A stretch of 64,000 bases of DNA from Solenopsis invicta (lineage: Eukaryota; Arthropoda; Insecta; Hymenoptera; Formicidae). Below the pieces are notes generated by a model. That model made no database searches and was not told the origin of the DNA. It saw only the letters and a list, made by a program, of their open reading frames with translations. Positions 1 to 12,500 of this stretch are shown piece after piece (positions within the stretch are counted from its first letter, which is position 1; every line of letters starts with the position of its first letter). A program made the position numbers and the translations under genes. The DNA lies in contig NC_052665.1 in NCBI RefSeq assembly GCF_016802725.1, positions 19,660,501 to 19,724,500 of the forward strand, in the 5' to 3' direction.

Positions 1-286
1 TAAATAAATCGTATTTTAGCGTAATGTTACTAAACAAATAAATTAGAAAAACAAAAAGTTTTTTTTTATCTCAAATTACATGTGTAGAATGTATAGTGAA
101 TATACGATAAGCATTCTTATCGGTAATTTATAAAGGGACGAGTCTTAATTAACTTTGACTAGTTTTTAAAAAAAATGCTCTTACTTAAGACATAAATCGT
201 ACAAACAAATGCAATTGTATCATGTAATTACTGTCCTTCTTGCTAATCGTGAGACAAAGAAACGGCATTTGCCTGACCAACTGGCA

Positions 287-688
287 CTAATTATCAAAGA
301 GCTCAACGAATCCACCTGGAGAATTCCTTTGAGACAAATCCCATTTTATCCAGATCATTTTGGCCTCGTTCCACGCACAAGCATCGATCGATATGACCGT
401 CACCATAGATGTAATTTCCATTCGAGCGCCTTCGCGGCGAACTTTTGTTACAAACTCGCATGGGTCGCTTTCCCGTCACGCGCTGGATAAAGTTTTTGAT
501 GTCTCGTGCCTGTGATACGAGTCCTAACTCATCCCAGAACCCATTGTTCCATCGAATTAACTCTTTTGCTTCCCTGATCATGGACATACTTCTCTCCTCG
601 CGCGTAAACATAGAATGTTAAAGTTATCTGGCATGTAGAAAATTTTAAGTTGTTGTTTCCAGTGTTTAGCATCATCTCTCGTATCCAT
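287..688 (-). pseudogene. broken small coding region, product unknown
   Basis: On the minus strand this patch, clearly richer in GC than its AT-rich flanks, reads as plausible protein in three overlapping frames. Segment A runs from an ATG at 688 to a stop at 578 and begins MDTRDDAKHWKQQLKIF. Segment B is open from an ATG at 611 to 303; its credible part is the first half, containing AKELIRWNNGFWDELGL. Segment C is open from about 475 to a stop at 287 and contains the tryptophan-rich WNEAKMIWIKWDLSQRNSPG. The overlaps are too short to be introns, so the simplest reading is one intronless gene or retrocopy of roughly 130 residues with two frame changes. I recognise no domain or family. It could be a decayed gene, an old insertion of foreign origin, or an intact gene with sequence errors. 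No function is assigned. Confidence 0.35.
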
Positions 689-2068
689 GCGAAATAATAA
701 ATATATAAAACAATTAAATATCATATCTCAAATAACACGTTTAACAAATATGTTTGATAGAAACTATCGCGATAATTTCGCAAAATTTGAGTGTAAATAA
801 GAAACTAAGTTTCAAGTAATCGCATCTTGCCATACAAAATGTATTTTGCAAATTATTAACAGATGCAATTTCTTAAAGAAAGTTTTACGAGAAAACAACA
901 TACTTAATGTATTAGTAATTAACGAGTATTCGATTATATGTAAACTATTTCAGAAATATATATATGTATACATTGTACATATAGTCTGCCTTTCCCTTCG
1001 CCGGAAGAAATGATCCTCCAGAGAAATTTTGTGCTCCGACGAGCGTAGAGGAGTTTCTAAGCGTATTTACGTCGGGAATACAAATTTCTGCTGTAACACT
1101 GTTGTAAAAGCTGCAGGCTGAACATAACCCGGAAATAACACAAAAACATTTCAAAAGGCAGCAATATTGTTATGCCAGTAAACGATAATATATCAACATA
1201 AATTTTAAAAGATATCATATTTTGGTTAATTATATACGGTTGTTGCATTAATTATACTTTATTTGATAACAATTTCAATTCAACTCACGATAGATTAAAC
1301 GTAAATAATGAATAACGATTAAGGGGAATTAAATAATAAATAATTAATAATGAGAGCAATTATGAAAGTGAATAATCAAATGACGATTACAACTGTATCA
1401 ATATTCAATTTACAAGAGTATTAACGTGCCACAAATCGTTTTCCGTTAGAAATAGCTGTATTTACGTTTGCGTACAAAGTAACATGAATACGATCTAATT
1501 TTATTGCAAAATTTAACAATACGCGATCACAAATGTATTCTAATATTACGTTAATTTTGTGTATATTTATGTCACGCTCTTTGCAAATATCGAAAAGTTA
1601 ATGATTAACCGATCTTTGCGTGTGTGTGATACCAACGTGGTGTAAGAAACTGCACTGTATTGCTACTAATGTCAAAATGCATTAGGCAGAGAGGGGAGTA
1701 TTGTTCGTATAAGTGAGTAATCACGTCATGTCGTCCAACAAAAAAAGCCCGAGAAAGTCGTCAAACAGAAGAAAGGAAAAACTCATCTAAAGCTCGTGAA
1801 GAGAAAGAGTACCTTAATATCGCTGGTATGTAAAGATACTCGGACTAAAGTGATACGTCGTTTAGGCGCGCCAAATAAATATAATACTCGACGTATAGTA
1901 CACGTAGAATCAATTTCTTTTTGTATTATTTCAGTACTTATTTATGGTGGAAATTTGTTAATTTAAAGACAAAATAAATTATATTTTGCGTACTATTTAT
2001 GTAAAAATAAACTCTTCAATAATTTCAGCTTAATAAAAATAAAGTGAAGTGTATCTGCAACTGAAATA
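689..2068. other. AT-rich stretch, no gene seen
   Basis: This is AT-rich non-coding DNA with no convincing reading frame. A GC-richer patch at about 985-1130 carries a 69-codon minus-strand ORF that I cannot relate to any family. A lysine- and arginine-rich frame without an ATG is open at 1721-1963, but its length is unremarkable at this base composition. Confidence 0.5.
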
Positions 2069-3361
2069 CGAGGATTGTTTAAAAAGTTTTGCGAACGTAA
2101 ATATATAGATAACTGGAAAGAAAAATTATTTGCACGATTTTATAATACAATATTTTATAATAATACATAAGAAATTTTATCTATGCAAGTAAACTTCGTA
2201 TTTATTATTTTGCATATTGATTAGCGATCGTTTTATTTTTGGAACGCTCAGGCCAAAAAAAGTGTCACGCCTCGGGTCCTATTCTATTCTTTCCCTACCC
2301 TTACAAAAATATTTCACTGTTTTTAGCCCGTGAGAACAGTTAGTTTGGGTATTGAAAACGTGCATTTAATTCAATCAGTATGATCCTGTTTTTAGGTCGC
2401 AAACAGAAATTGTTCCGAAAAAATGAATGGTTAAAGCGGATTGCATACAAGTATATTCGCGTTGTAATAACATATACTTATGAGTATTTTTGAATGGTAA
2501 CAACGTGCTGTGTAAATTTGAAATATAAAAACGTATGTTTAGCTACAAAATACTCATTTAACACTCACAACACTGACATGGTACATACCGCACATTTTAG
2601 TAAAAATCATAATTATTTTTACAGAATAAAAAGACAAAGAATATCAAAAAGATACCAAAGCTATCAAATCCCTAAACTCTTAAGCACTTGAACATTACGT
2701 CATGCCATTTGCTCATGAATTAGTGGAGGATAAGTATTATAAAATATATTTAAAGTTAGGCGAAATCCGCGGGTATCCTACTTGTTGTTAGTTTTCCTCT
2801 AATAAATAAAAGAGAAACGTATTAACATATTGTCATTCATCAGCTGAAAAACGAGTATTGAAAATGGACAGTCTACTCAAAAGTATTCATATGCATATTC
2901 GTGTATACCCATGTTCCTTCGCGATAGACTGCATATGCTTGAAAGTGCAAGAAACGGGCATAAAAATGACAGAATGAGATAAAAATGGTCCATATGAGTT
3001 GTAAAAGTGGTGAATTCTTTTTGCAAAGATCCTTCCCTCTTTCCCTCGTTTTGTTCTTACGCGATCTCAAGCGACTGCAACCTCCTTTTTCTTTATGCAG
3101 ATATACCAAAATTTTCAGACAATGATGTATCTATTTTTACAAGATATTTGATAACAGTACGATTTTTTAATTCTCCAGTTTTTTAAAAGTATCAAACGAG
3201 CAATAATTTTCACTTTAGTCAAAACGATACACCTTGTCAGAATTAAATAATAATTCTCCGGCAATATTATAAAAGATAAATATTTTACAAAATTATACAA
3301 ATAATTTTTCTTTCCAGCTTTATTTATATATTCATTCGCGAAACTTTTTAAACACCTCTCG
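2069..3361. mobile_element. 1.29-kb TA-flanked element with ~100-bp terminal inverted repeats
   Basis: The left end, starting CGAGGATTGTTTAAAAAG at 2069, is matched in inverted orientation by the right end at 3361, which reads CGAGAGGTGTTTAAAAAG on the minus strand. Both ends are bordered by a TA dinucleotide (2067-2068 and 3362-3363), as expected for the Tc1/mariner superfamily. The match continues inwards for about 100 bp at each end and includes an identical 20-base block beginning CTGGAAAGAAAAATT (about 2112-2131, and its complement near 3300-3320). The length of 1293 bp is that of a full mariner. I found no transposase motif inside: no HDNA or PSD-Y block is visible on either strand. It is therefore either a badly decayed autonomous copy or a non-autonomous element with unrelated internal sequence. 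Confidence 0.7.
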
Positions 3362-5900
3362 TAAAAATGATAAAATCAACGTTACAGTTGAAAAATTACA
3401 AGTGCATACGCATTAATACAAATATACGCGTATTTCCAATAAACGCGCGTTGATTTTACAACGAAAATATATCTCACGTGAAAGAGAGCGAAATGTACCA
3501 AAATCGCTGTAGATAGTTTATGAATAAATATCCACTTTACAAGAAATACAAAATAGATAGACAATGCAAAAATAACTTTTTACAACTTGTTTATGGCGAT
3601 TACGTAAAATATTGCTTTACCGTTGGTACGATTTTCGCAGGGGCTTATTAAAACTTTTGTCCTTCTTGCTTACTTTAAAGAAACACATTACGCGATTAAA
3701 CCACCACTCGCTGTTATGAAAAAACCTCTTATGCTAATAAGCGTTAGTGTCGGACGAATTTACAGTTACATAAAAGGTTCTCTCTCAAGACTCTGTCATT
3801 TTACCTTCCTAGTAATAAGGGAAAAGCAGATAAAATGATAATCTTTTTTGTGCATTATACTATACATTGTACTATACATACTACAATTTACATAGATTAT
3901 ATAATAAATAATTTAGCATCTTGTACCAAAGAGATTTCTTTAAAAAAATATCGAAGCTTTTATTTTATTCGCTTATTGTGAAAACACAAACAGCCCCCAA
4001 TTCACTATTCACCGTTATATGAAAATTTTACTATATATTGCCAAATATTCTCTTACGGCCAAGTCACAAGATATATAACGTAAAATTTTGAAAGCAAACA
4101 AGTTACAACTTTCTTCACATTTATCTCTCTAAAGAAATCTTATCTTCAAATTTGTTAAAAAATATGTTTTTTTTTTTAATTACATCTGAAGGTAATTTAC
4201 TACTAAGAGATTTTGTAAAAATAAAATATTTATCTTGGAATTTTAAAAAAACTTCAATTTTGTTAAATATAAGGAAAGATGTAATACATTCATATTACAT
4301 TATTCTGACATTTATTCCGCCATTTATTCTGTTGCTTATACCATGCAAAAAATTAATCCTCAGATATTGTAAATAAAAGAAAATCGAAAGAATTTCATTT
4401 ATCCTAATGTCTCAACAAAATTATATATACGTAGCTTCTTGTTAAGTTTCATTGAAGCTTGTCACCATTAACTGTGATTCGTTGCCGCAAAATTAATACT
4501 CTACGTAAAGAATATGTACGCGGTAAATCCGCGCCGACATCTTATGCTGTTAAACGAGATTTGTGCCAAAGCCGCGTTTATAACGATATCAAACCAGCAT
4601 CTTTCTTCGTATTTTGCCGTAGCCTGAATGGACGTAAACCAGTTTCTCTGGAAAACGCGATTAATACTCCATTAAAAATATTCATGCAATTACGTGCACA
4701 GCATATACATCAGACCTCGTTACCGCGCTTCACCTTCTCTCGTTGATATAATCATTATTTTCCGTGAAAATAATGCACGCGCGAATCTATCGTGAATATA
4801 ATGTATGTGCGCGAGAGACATGTACTTAGATTAAGACAATAATGTTATTAACAGCGTGTTTAATAACATCAGTTCATGTTTGCTTCTGTTAGTGCTATAA
4901 AATTTCTAAATTTTCCAACATCGCAATAGATATATGTATTCATATTCGTAAAATATATGTACAATATATCACGTAGAAGTTTTCAACAGAATTTATTTCC
5001 GTATGGCGCTATGGATTCTGTATGAAATACGATTCAATATAAAAATATGCGTATTTTGACATATGGATTTTTTAAAGGAGATTCTCGTAATGTGCTAAAC
5101 GTCTAAAAATTAATTTGTTTTAATTGCATTTTTATATTTATTTTAATTTATAATTCTATATATATATATATATATATATGATTTATTGTAATGTATGATG
5201 TAATTGTAATTTATAAACGCTTTAATATGTTCTACAAAAATATAAATAAGAGCACTTTGCTTCAATATTTTAATAATTTAATAATATTGAAAAAAAAATG
5301 TGAAATTTTCTATTTTATTAACAGAGGAAGAGATGTATGAGTATACAAATATAAAACGTAATTCACGAAGACAGAAGATAGCAAATATCAATATTATGAT
5401 TAACTACATTATGCCGTTTTCTCTATAATGATATTCATCAAGTAAATCAATCCTGTTAAACAATCAGTTAATTAATACGTCAATAAAGTTAATTTGTTTA
5501 AATAACGGCTAAGTAACGATTCGATTTAAGTGCTGTTATTCGAAAGTAGTTTTACGCAGAACGTACCTCACATAAAACTTTACGACACGAGTACGTGGGT
5601 AACAGCTAGATCGTCTTTTTTGGCCGTTACGTACAAAGAATGCTCTGCGACGAAAGTTTAGCGTGGCAACTCGCGTGTTGTCGCAGGAAGTCCGCTGCTT
5701 ACACCTCGGTTGCGCCAAAAACAATTAACTTTGCGCCGCTTCCTTGAAGCCTTTGTAACTACTTAACTACGTGTAGGCGGTTCCGTGCGGCATGAAATTA
5801 TTTACGTTTTAATGTAATTCGCGCGTGCAGTATAGCATACTTATAAATAGATACTTTTTTTTAATCGCATTAAATCGTCAAATCACAGTCCTCAAATATT
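3362..5900. other. AT-rich stretch, no gene seen
   Basis: No recognisable gene. A 95-codon plus-strand ORF at 4459-4746 lies in a slightly GC-richer patch but shows no domain. A short hairpin (10-bp arms around CGT) sits near 4753-4775. A TA microsatellite occupies about 5157-5179. Confidence 0.5.
5157..5179. repeat. (TA)n microsatellite
   Basis: This is an uninterrupted TA run in AT-rich non-coding DNA. Confidence 0.9.
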
Positions 5901-5939
5901 ATTCAGAAAAAAATTTCAATTTTCAAAGAGTTAAATCCA

Positions 5940-6960
5940 CGTAATTAAATCGGACGGAAGCTACGTTTTAATGCGAAATAACGAGTAACTTCGGACATTG
6001 CCGGGCATAATGGAATTCGCGCAATTACTAGTAATGCACGCACGCGTGTGCGCAAGAAATTATTTTTTAAATAAACGTTAACGTCTATATCAATTAATTG
6101 CATGCATGTAAACAGTCAGATACGTGATATCAGAACAGGAATTCCCATCATCGCAAACACGCAAACTGTGCGTCGAGATTAATTAAATTTAATTCAACGC
6201 CGGAAGGAACGAAGATCCAAATTCGAGTCTCGGAACATTTCTCCGCTTGAGTAATTAATGAAATTAAATACGCTACGATACACTAGCAACTATCACCCAA
6301 AATCCAACTCTCTCCCACAGACAATCCGACGAGCGCGCGAAGTTACGGTCAGCGATCGTGCGCGTCCGTCGTATTTCCCGAAATCGAATCAGCAAAACCG
6401 GTTAATGCGAACGCTCGCGAGACTGCGTTGAGAAAATCCCATTGAAAAGGATTCCCCCGATAAGTCTGCCTCGGTAACATCGCGCGCGCGGCATTGGATA
6501 TTCCGGGAAATATTCGAGAAAATCGTGATTCATCGCGCAGCTGCTCGAAAAAGCAGCACGAATTGGGTTAGGCAGACAAAAGCAGCCTCCTCGTTGATTC
6601 TCCTTGTCTCGACCGTGAGAGAAGAGAAGAGCGAGTGAACGGGAGTCGCAGCTATCTCGATAAAAGGAAGGAAAGCGCTGAATGATGAACGACGTCCCGT
6701 ACCTTTCTTGAAATTCGCTTTGGCGGATACGAACGAGTTGCACCGCGCGCCGCGACCGCGTTTGCCTTCGTGATCGCGAAACGCTATTCCCGTTTATTCC
6801 TTTAAGAGCGCGCGCGATTATGGTAATGCATACTGGTTTTATGCCATTGGAACACGTATTCACCTCAGGAAATTGCGAGTGGTAGACGATTCTAATTGAA
6901 AAGTCTACCAGACGCCAGAGGACCATCAAATCATGAAAAACTCTGTCGATTTACAATTAA
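5940..6960. other. CpG-dense GC-rich island, non-coding as far as can be seen
   Basis: GC content and CpG frequency rise sharply here compared with both flanks, most of all at about 6290-6830. A 175-codon open frame lies on the minus strand at 6402-6929, the longest in the window, but long open frames arise easily at this composition, and the arginine- and serine-rich translation has no domain or codon pattern that I recognise. A promoter-proximal or conserved regulatory region is possible; I see no clear core promoter. Confidence 0.35.
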
Positions 6961-7661
6961 AAAGAAGGTAAATAACGTGGACCGAGAAACGAGCGAATTA
7001 AACGGTGAATTAAATCAATACATATTTATTAGAAAAAACTAAACATAAAAACAAAATTAATGGAAAATCAATATAAGAACAAAAATTTGTGAAACAAACA
7101 TGTAAAACTCTGAACACGTTTACTACATATTGAGCCTTCATTGGCAATAGTTATAAGAAGTCAATGATAACCAAAATTAAAATAAAATAATAAAAAAACT
7201 AGAGAGACGTGTCTAGTTTTAGAGGGACATCTCAAATACACCGCGAATTAACAGAATCCACAAAAGTTTAAGTCGAAGATGACTAGCAAATACAAGAACA
7301 AATAATTAGATAAATAAATACAATAATGGAATCCATGTTGTCAATCCAATAAAAATAACAAGATTGGTAAAAGATAAAAATTTTGTTAAGTGTAGTCATA
7401 TAATAGATAAAATATGGTTTGGCTAAAATTCCATTAATTTATTAGATTGTTGTGAATTGAATTTACCCATATGTCATAACTCACAAAACAAAACATGGTT
7501 TTGGGATTCTAAATGGACGAGAACTTCACATCTTTTGTAGTACATCACCTATTACAAAGTAAAATTTGAAAAAAAAGAAAAATAAAAAATTTTAATTAAA
7601 ATCTATGAGAAAAAAATCGTCACTCTCGTACAACAAAGTTGATTTTTAATTGGATAAAAGT

Positions 7662-7700
<39 letters not shown>

Positions 7701-7702
7701 TA
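6961..7702 (+). mobile_element. AT-rich insert ending in poly(A), possible retroposon
   Basis: An AT-rich block interrupts two CpG-dense islands with an abrupt change in composition. On the plus strand it ends in a 17-base A run (7662-7678) followed by a TA run (7679-7702), a tail structure typical of non-LTR retroposons. I found no reverse transcriptase reading frame and no clear target-site duplication, so the assignment is weak and the left boundary is only a composition change. Confidence 0.25.
7662..7702. repeat. poly(A) followed by (TA)n
   Basis: A run of 17 A leads directly into about 12 TA units. Confidence 0.9.
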
Positions 7703-7730
7703 GACTACGCAACACAACATACGACGCTTG

Positions 7731-8520
7731 TTAGTATTTTCGACTAGATCAAAGAAACTGAAAATGGTTAGTCAATATTTTTAGAGGGCAAAAAATATAC
7801 CAAAATATTGTTTGAGAGAAAAATTATTGCGCAGATTGGAGCAATATATAGAATTGGCAAACGACTGCGTACGGAAACTCCCGTATTTCGTAGGACTTAA
7901 GTAACGTTTCTAGCTCTACCGAGCACTCCCGTGAATTCTCAAACTTTGTTACTTGGTAAGTAGAGCTAATCGCGCGCTCACCGCTGATACCCGCGAATCC
8001 CCTGGGTTTTACATGCGGCACTGAATCATTAACACTTCCGTGAAAGCAGTTACATACACCTTGGAGCGAGGCGACGAAAGCCGTGTGTTCACAACAGTAC
8101 CCTTCTCGTAGGCTGCGATCCCCAAGTCATGTACGAGGGCGATGCGAGAACGCGACTCCATTTGCGGTCCAACTCTCACCGACTCCAAGAGCGAGCTACT
8201 CGATCGCGCAAACTTGGTTACGCGGGCAACCGTGGCCGTACGCGACAATAGTCGTCTCGCGCGAACATCTGCGAACGGATCGGTCCACTTCCGTCGTTTC
8301 GCGATCGAACATGCTTGCTTGCATCCGTGCATCTCCGTCGTACACTAAATCGCTCCCGCGAGTTTATTGCGCTCGAATCCATTGCGTTGATTTCGTGCCG
8401 CACACGTCACCGTCGAAAAAAACTCTCGCGGACTGAAGAGACAAAAGCAATCGCGAGAACGATAAGGGCTGGCGAAAATTACATATGGTTAGTCACTCGC
8501 TCGTGCACCATATCGTTTAT
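7731..8520. other. CpG-dense GC-rich island
   Basis: This is a second CpG-rich block with several mutually overlapping open frames on both strands (for example 8083-8436 plus and 8009-8332 minus). Their coexistence shows that the openness comes from base composition. None has a recognisable domain. A short TATA-like sequence (TTTATATACG) occurs near 8516-8525 at the right edge. It may be a gene's 5' region or a regulatory island. Confidence 0.3.
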
Positions 8521-9450
8521 ATACGAGACACGATAAATGAAATACGATGCGATAAATAAAGTGAAATACAATAAATGTAAAATTGCACGACCCCCGAGCA
8601 AGCTTATGCACTATTAATAATATGTGTTATTAATGAGTAATTTAATACAATTTATTTTGTTTAACGTTTCTTGAGTACCTGAGTGGCGTTTATTGTGATT
8701 TATCATTAATACTAAAACGATTTCAGTATTAATGGACGTCAATCTATCTGCTGCCATTAAAACAATTTCACTTCTTCCACCCTTTATTAGCTTTATTAAA
8801 TAATTTTAAATAATTATCACTCGTATACATTTATATATTTTGCAATTCCATGTGTACATAAATTTTATTTATTTGAATACGTGAAGAGATTACGATAGAA
8901 GTAAATAAGTATTAATCGTGTTAATAACATTATGCCGAATTACATGTATTAACGCGCGCCACGTGTTACATTAGCACATAATCTGCTTTATCCGCATTCC
9001 ATTAGTAGGCAAAATCCAGAATTAATATTAGTGGTCACAATTTAATTAATTCTATATTGGCTCAATAAAGCGCAGAATCGTTAATGGTTTAGGCCGATAC
9101 AGATAAGAACATTGAATTACTTTCTGGCTTTATCAATATCAGGTAATCTCATCTACTTCGTTAAATGCGCCAGACCATACGATACTAAATTCAACGTACA
9201 CCGTCTATTAAAAGCGTGACGCCGGGCGCATGCGTATTGCAAAACGTGCTACGCTTAAACGATTCGATCTTTTAGACAATTTGTCGCGAGTATTACATAT
9301 CGATATACAATATTGGATTTGTATCGGCATGCTACAATTGCACGCCGTATCTCACGCGTACCGATTTCATTTCCACACTGCTGGAATACTGCCCTGCGCG
9401 TTTCAAAATAAGCATATTATATGCCCGGCACCTTTATTATTCCATAGTTT

Positions 9451-9453
<3 letters not shown>
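8521..9453. other. AT-rich stretch, no gene seen
   Basis: No coding signal is visible. The only structure noted is a small hairpin with 10-bp arms, CATTAATACT at 8704-8713 and its complement at 8725-8734. Confidence 0.5.

Positions 9454-9525
<72 letters not shown>
9454..9525. repeat. (AG)n microsatellite
   Basis: This is a run of about 35 AG units with one interruption (AAAG). It creates an artificial Arg-Glu repeat in one frame, which is not a protein. Confidence 0.95.
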
Positions 9526-12500
9526 ACATCGCGTTCCGTGTACCTACTCAGCTAACCGAAAAATTACAAGTGACGTTCAATGAAATCTTGCTCGCCGGTA
9601 CTTCTCTAATTAGCAAAATGCGACCGGAAACTTATGTTACTCCACTTTACGGCACCCACATGCGCACGAAACCTCTTGCAGGCAAACTCAAAGAGAAATT
9701 GTACACTGACGTTAAGCGGTACATCTTCCTCGGTTTCCGTTTCATCTGGATCTTTCCCATCCCTCCTATTTTTTTCTCTCTCTCTCTTTTTCTCTCCCTT
9801 TTCTTGTATGATCTTTGCGCGTGCGCGTGTCGTGGAAAAGAGAAGAGAATAAAATCCGTGAATTGTGAAACTAGAATAATTAATTGGAGGAAAAGAAAAG
9901 GCAATATCGTGAACATAAATAAACGTAAATAAATTTATACGCGCGCATAATCTGTGTAATGTATGTATGTGCGATTCATATGTTTCAAATAGTATGCAAG
10001 AAGCAGCCTCTTCATTTGACATTTCGATATAATTCTCATGCCATTATTGAATACAATAATGTAGTGTAATTCGTATTATGTTATATTAATATGAATATAT
10101 TTATTATAATACGTATTACATAATGAATTAATAAATCAGTTATATTGTGAATATTCTCATCTATGAATGTGATAAATATATGCATAATTATATACAACTT
10201 TTCATGCATGTATGTATAATTTAGTTGCTACAATTTTTATTAGCATTCAATGCAATTGCAAGGACAACATCGTGCTCGTTGAACGTCATCGTGAAACATT
10301 CTAGTCACGTAAAAAAATTTTGTGTAGAGATTCCATTATTTTATTTTAAAAAAAAGGGGGGGGGCACTTTTCCAATATTACTGTACTTATGATACAGCTG
10401 TTTACTTTGTGCCAAAAATATGGTAAACAATAAAAAATAAAGCAACAACCAAACGCGTTTATAGTACAGTTGAACTTAACGCAAACAAAAAGAAATTATA
10501 ATATATCATTATGTAAAATCAATTTATGCAAATTCTTTGTATTGAATAATTACATAAAATATTCATTAATTTAATCAATTATTCAACCCATCAAGTTTAT
10601 GTATTATTAAATTATCGATAATTGATGATATAATCGGTGATATAAACTAATCGAAAAATTGACCAGGTGATCAGTTGATTTTAGACGTGTAACAAGAAAA
10701 AAAATACAAAAAAGCTAAATTTCGCTATTAATCATCTATAATATCCGTACAGCTTAATTAAATAATGAACAAGAGATACCTCACTGATAAAACAGCAAAG
10801 GGGACTGAATAGTAACGAGAAGTGTTAAAGCGACACACCATCTTCCGACTATTATTATTATAGGATTCGGCTCCAAGCATATGTAATGACGCTCGTGTTA
10901 AATACAATTCACTGTTTGCATCACTGAAAGGCTAATCCTCTGACGGTGATCTACATTGGATTAACTTTCATTCGTTTGTCATTACCATATACATAAGCGT
11001 GACTATTAGTATGATCATAATTGAAGATCATATTACGCGGTAAACATAATCGATATTGGTATAATATTATCGATATTCTGGTTAGTGAACATTTTGTTCT
11101 AATATCTAACTCACATACATAGAAGTTTAATATATTTAATACTTCATAAATTTATTTATAATGGAAAAAATTACGCAAATATATTTTTTCATGATTTAGA
11201 AAAAATTATACTTTAAAATCTTTAAATACCAAAAGTGTTATAATTAAAATGATACACAGAAAGCTACGATTGTTTAAGTATAAATAAACGTTTTCAAAAA
11301 TGGAGACAACTATTATTAAAAATTAATTTTGTTAATTAAATCTTTATATTTAAAAGGATTTTAATTTGGAAAGAAAAGAGATGTTTAATATCTACCAAAA
11401 TTTCATATTAAAATGTTTTATAATTGTATATAAACAAACATTCGCATGAATAAAATGCAAAGTCAGTTGAATTCTACATAGTTATATTAATAAGATTTGT
11501 TAATATGTATAGCATATTAAGTTAATTTTTTAAATCCTCAAAACATAAGCTTTCTTTTCTACTTCACCGACCTAGTATTTCAAATACGGTCAACTAAGAT
11601 AAAATTACATCTCCCTAGTATATGAAAGTACGGTGTAACTTAACTAAATTTTTAGTTTCTCATATTTTATTATTCTAGAAAAAAGGAGAGTAGTTCATCA
11701 TCAAAGTAAAGTAAAATTGTAAATCGTTATGCGGAGAACGATCCCAACTTATTTAGTTTCCTATCATTATGCATTTTTTTACAACGCATATAATCCCTAT
11801 TATGCAAGCGGAATGCGTTAGCAATTTCAAAAAATTTCGTTGAACAAAACTCAATTAGCGCCGAGCTGCTCCTCCATTTTCATTCTCCATTTTTCTAGAA
11901 CTGAGAACAGCATTGGAAAGTCTCGTCCGTTTTCCTTATTCAATTATTATACGATTCCACGAGAATAGTTTCGCGGAGCGTATTCCCGTGGACGCGTCGA
12001 GAGAAGAATACTCTTTTCCACGTCTATATTTCTTGTCAAGACGCTCAACTTTTCCAAGAGTATTTTTATATCCGCTAATATTATTGTCGTTCGCTTTTGC
12101 GTACTGGCCGCGAAGAGAGGGCCGCCGAGTTATAATGTGCTAAATATTCCACGAGATCGTTAAAAAGTCATAAAACATCATTAAGCGGATTTCCGCCGTT
12201 CCTTTAACTTTATCCACCGTGATGACCCCCGAGAGAAAGGAGTCGCCCGAGACTGCCCTCGAAATCTTCTTTATGGCGGCGCAATTTAGTCAAAGTTTCT
12301 TCCCCACCATAGATTTTAAGATCTAGAGCATGTGTATATCTTGAGATTTAGAGTTTATCGGACTACATCAGACTGCATTAGACGAAATACTTCTAAATGT
12401 CTGTGGATACTGGGATACGTTTCCTACTGAACTGCGTGAATAATTTGATCCTAGTGCCGTAATGTCATGACTGATCACGAATAAAGTCTCACTGCGCTCG

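Noticed and set aside
1721..1963. 81-codon Lys/Arg-rich open frame with a GTATGT donor near 1827
   Set aside because: It has no start codon and no clear acceptor, and its length is unremarkable for a stop-to-stop interval.
6402..6929. 175-codon minus-strand ORF, the longest in the window
   Set aside because: It lies in a CpG-dense island where stop codons are rare. The translation is Arg/Ser-rich with no domain, and no splice sites or promoter support it.
8009..8536. Several ORFs of 60-117 codons on both strands
   Set aside because: They overlap in five frames within one CpG-rich block, so base composition explains them; none has a recognisable feature.
9230..9583. 117-codon ORF with a long Arg-Glu repeat
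   Set aside because: The repeat is the AG microsatellite translated; the rest is too short and has no domain.
9570..10022. Overlapping ORFs of 120 and 138 codons
   Set aside because: They sit on opposite strands over the same bases and are driven by pyrimidine-rich simple sequence.
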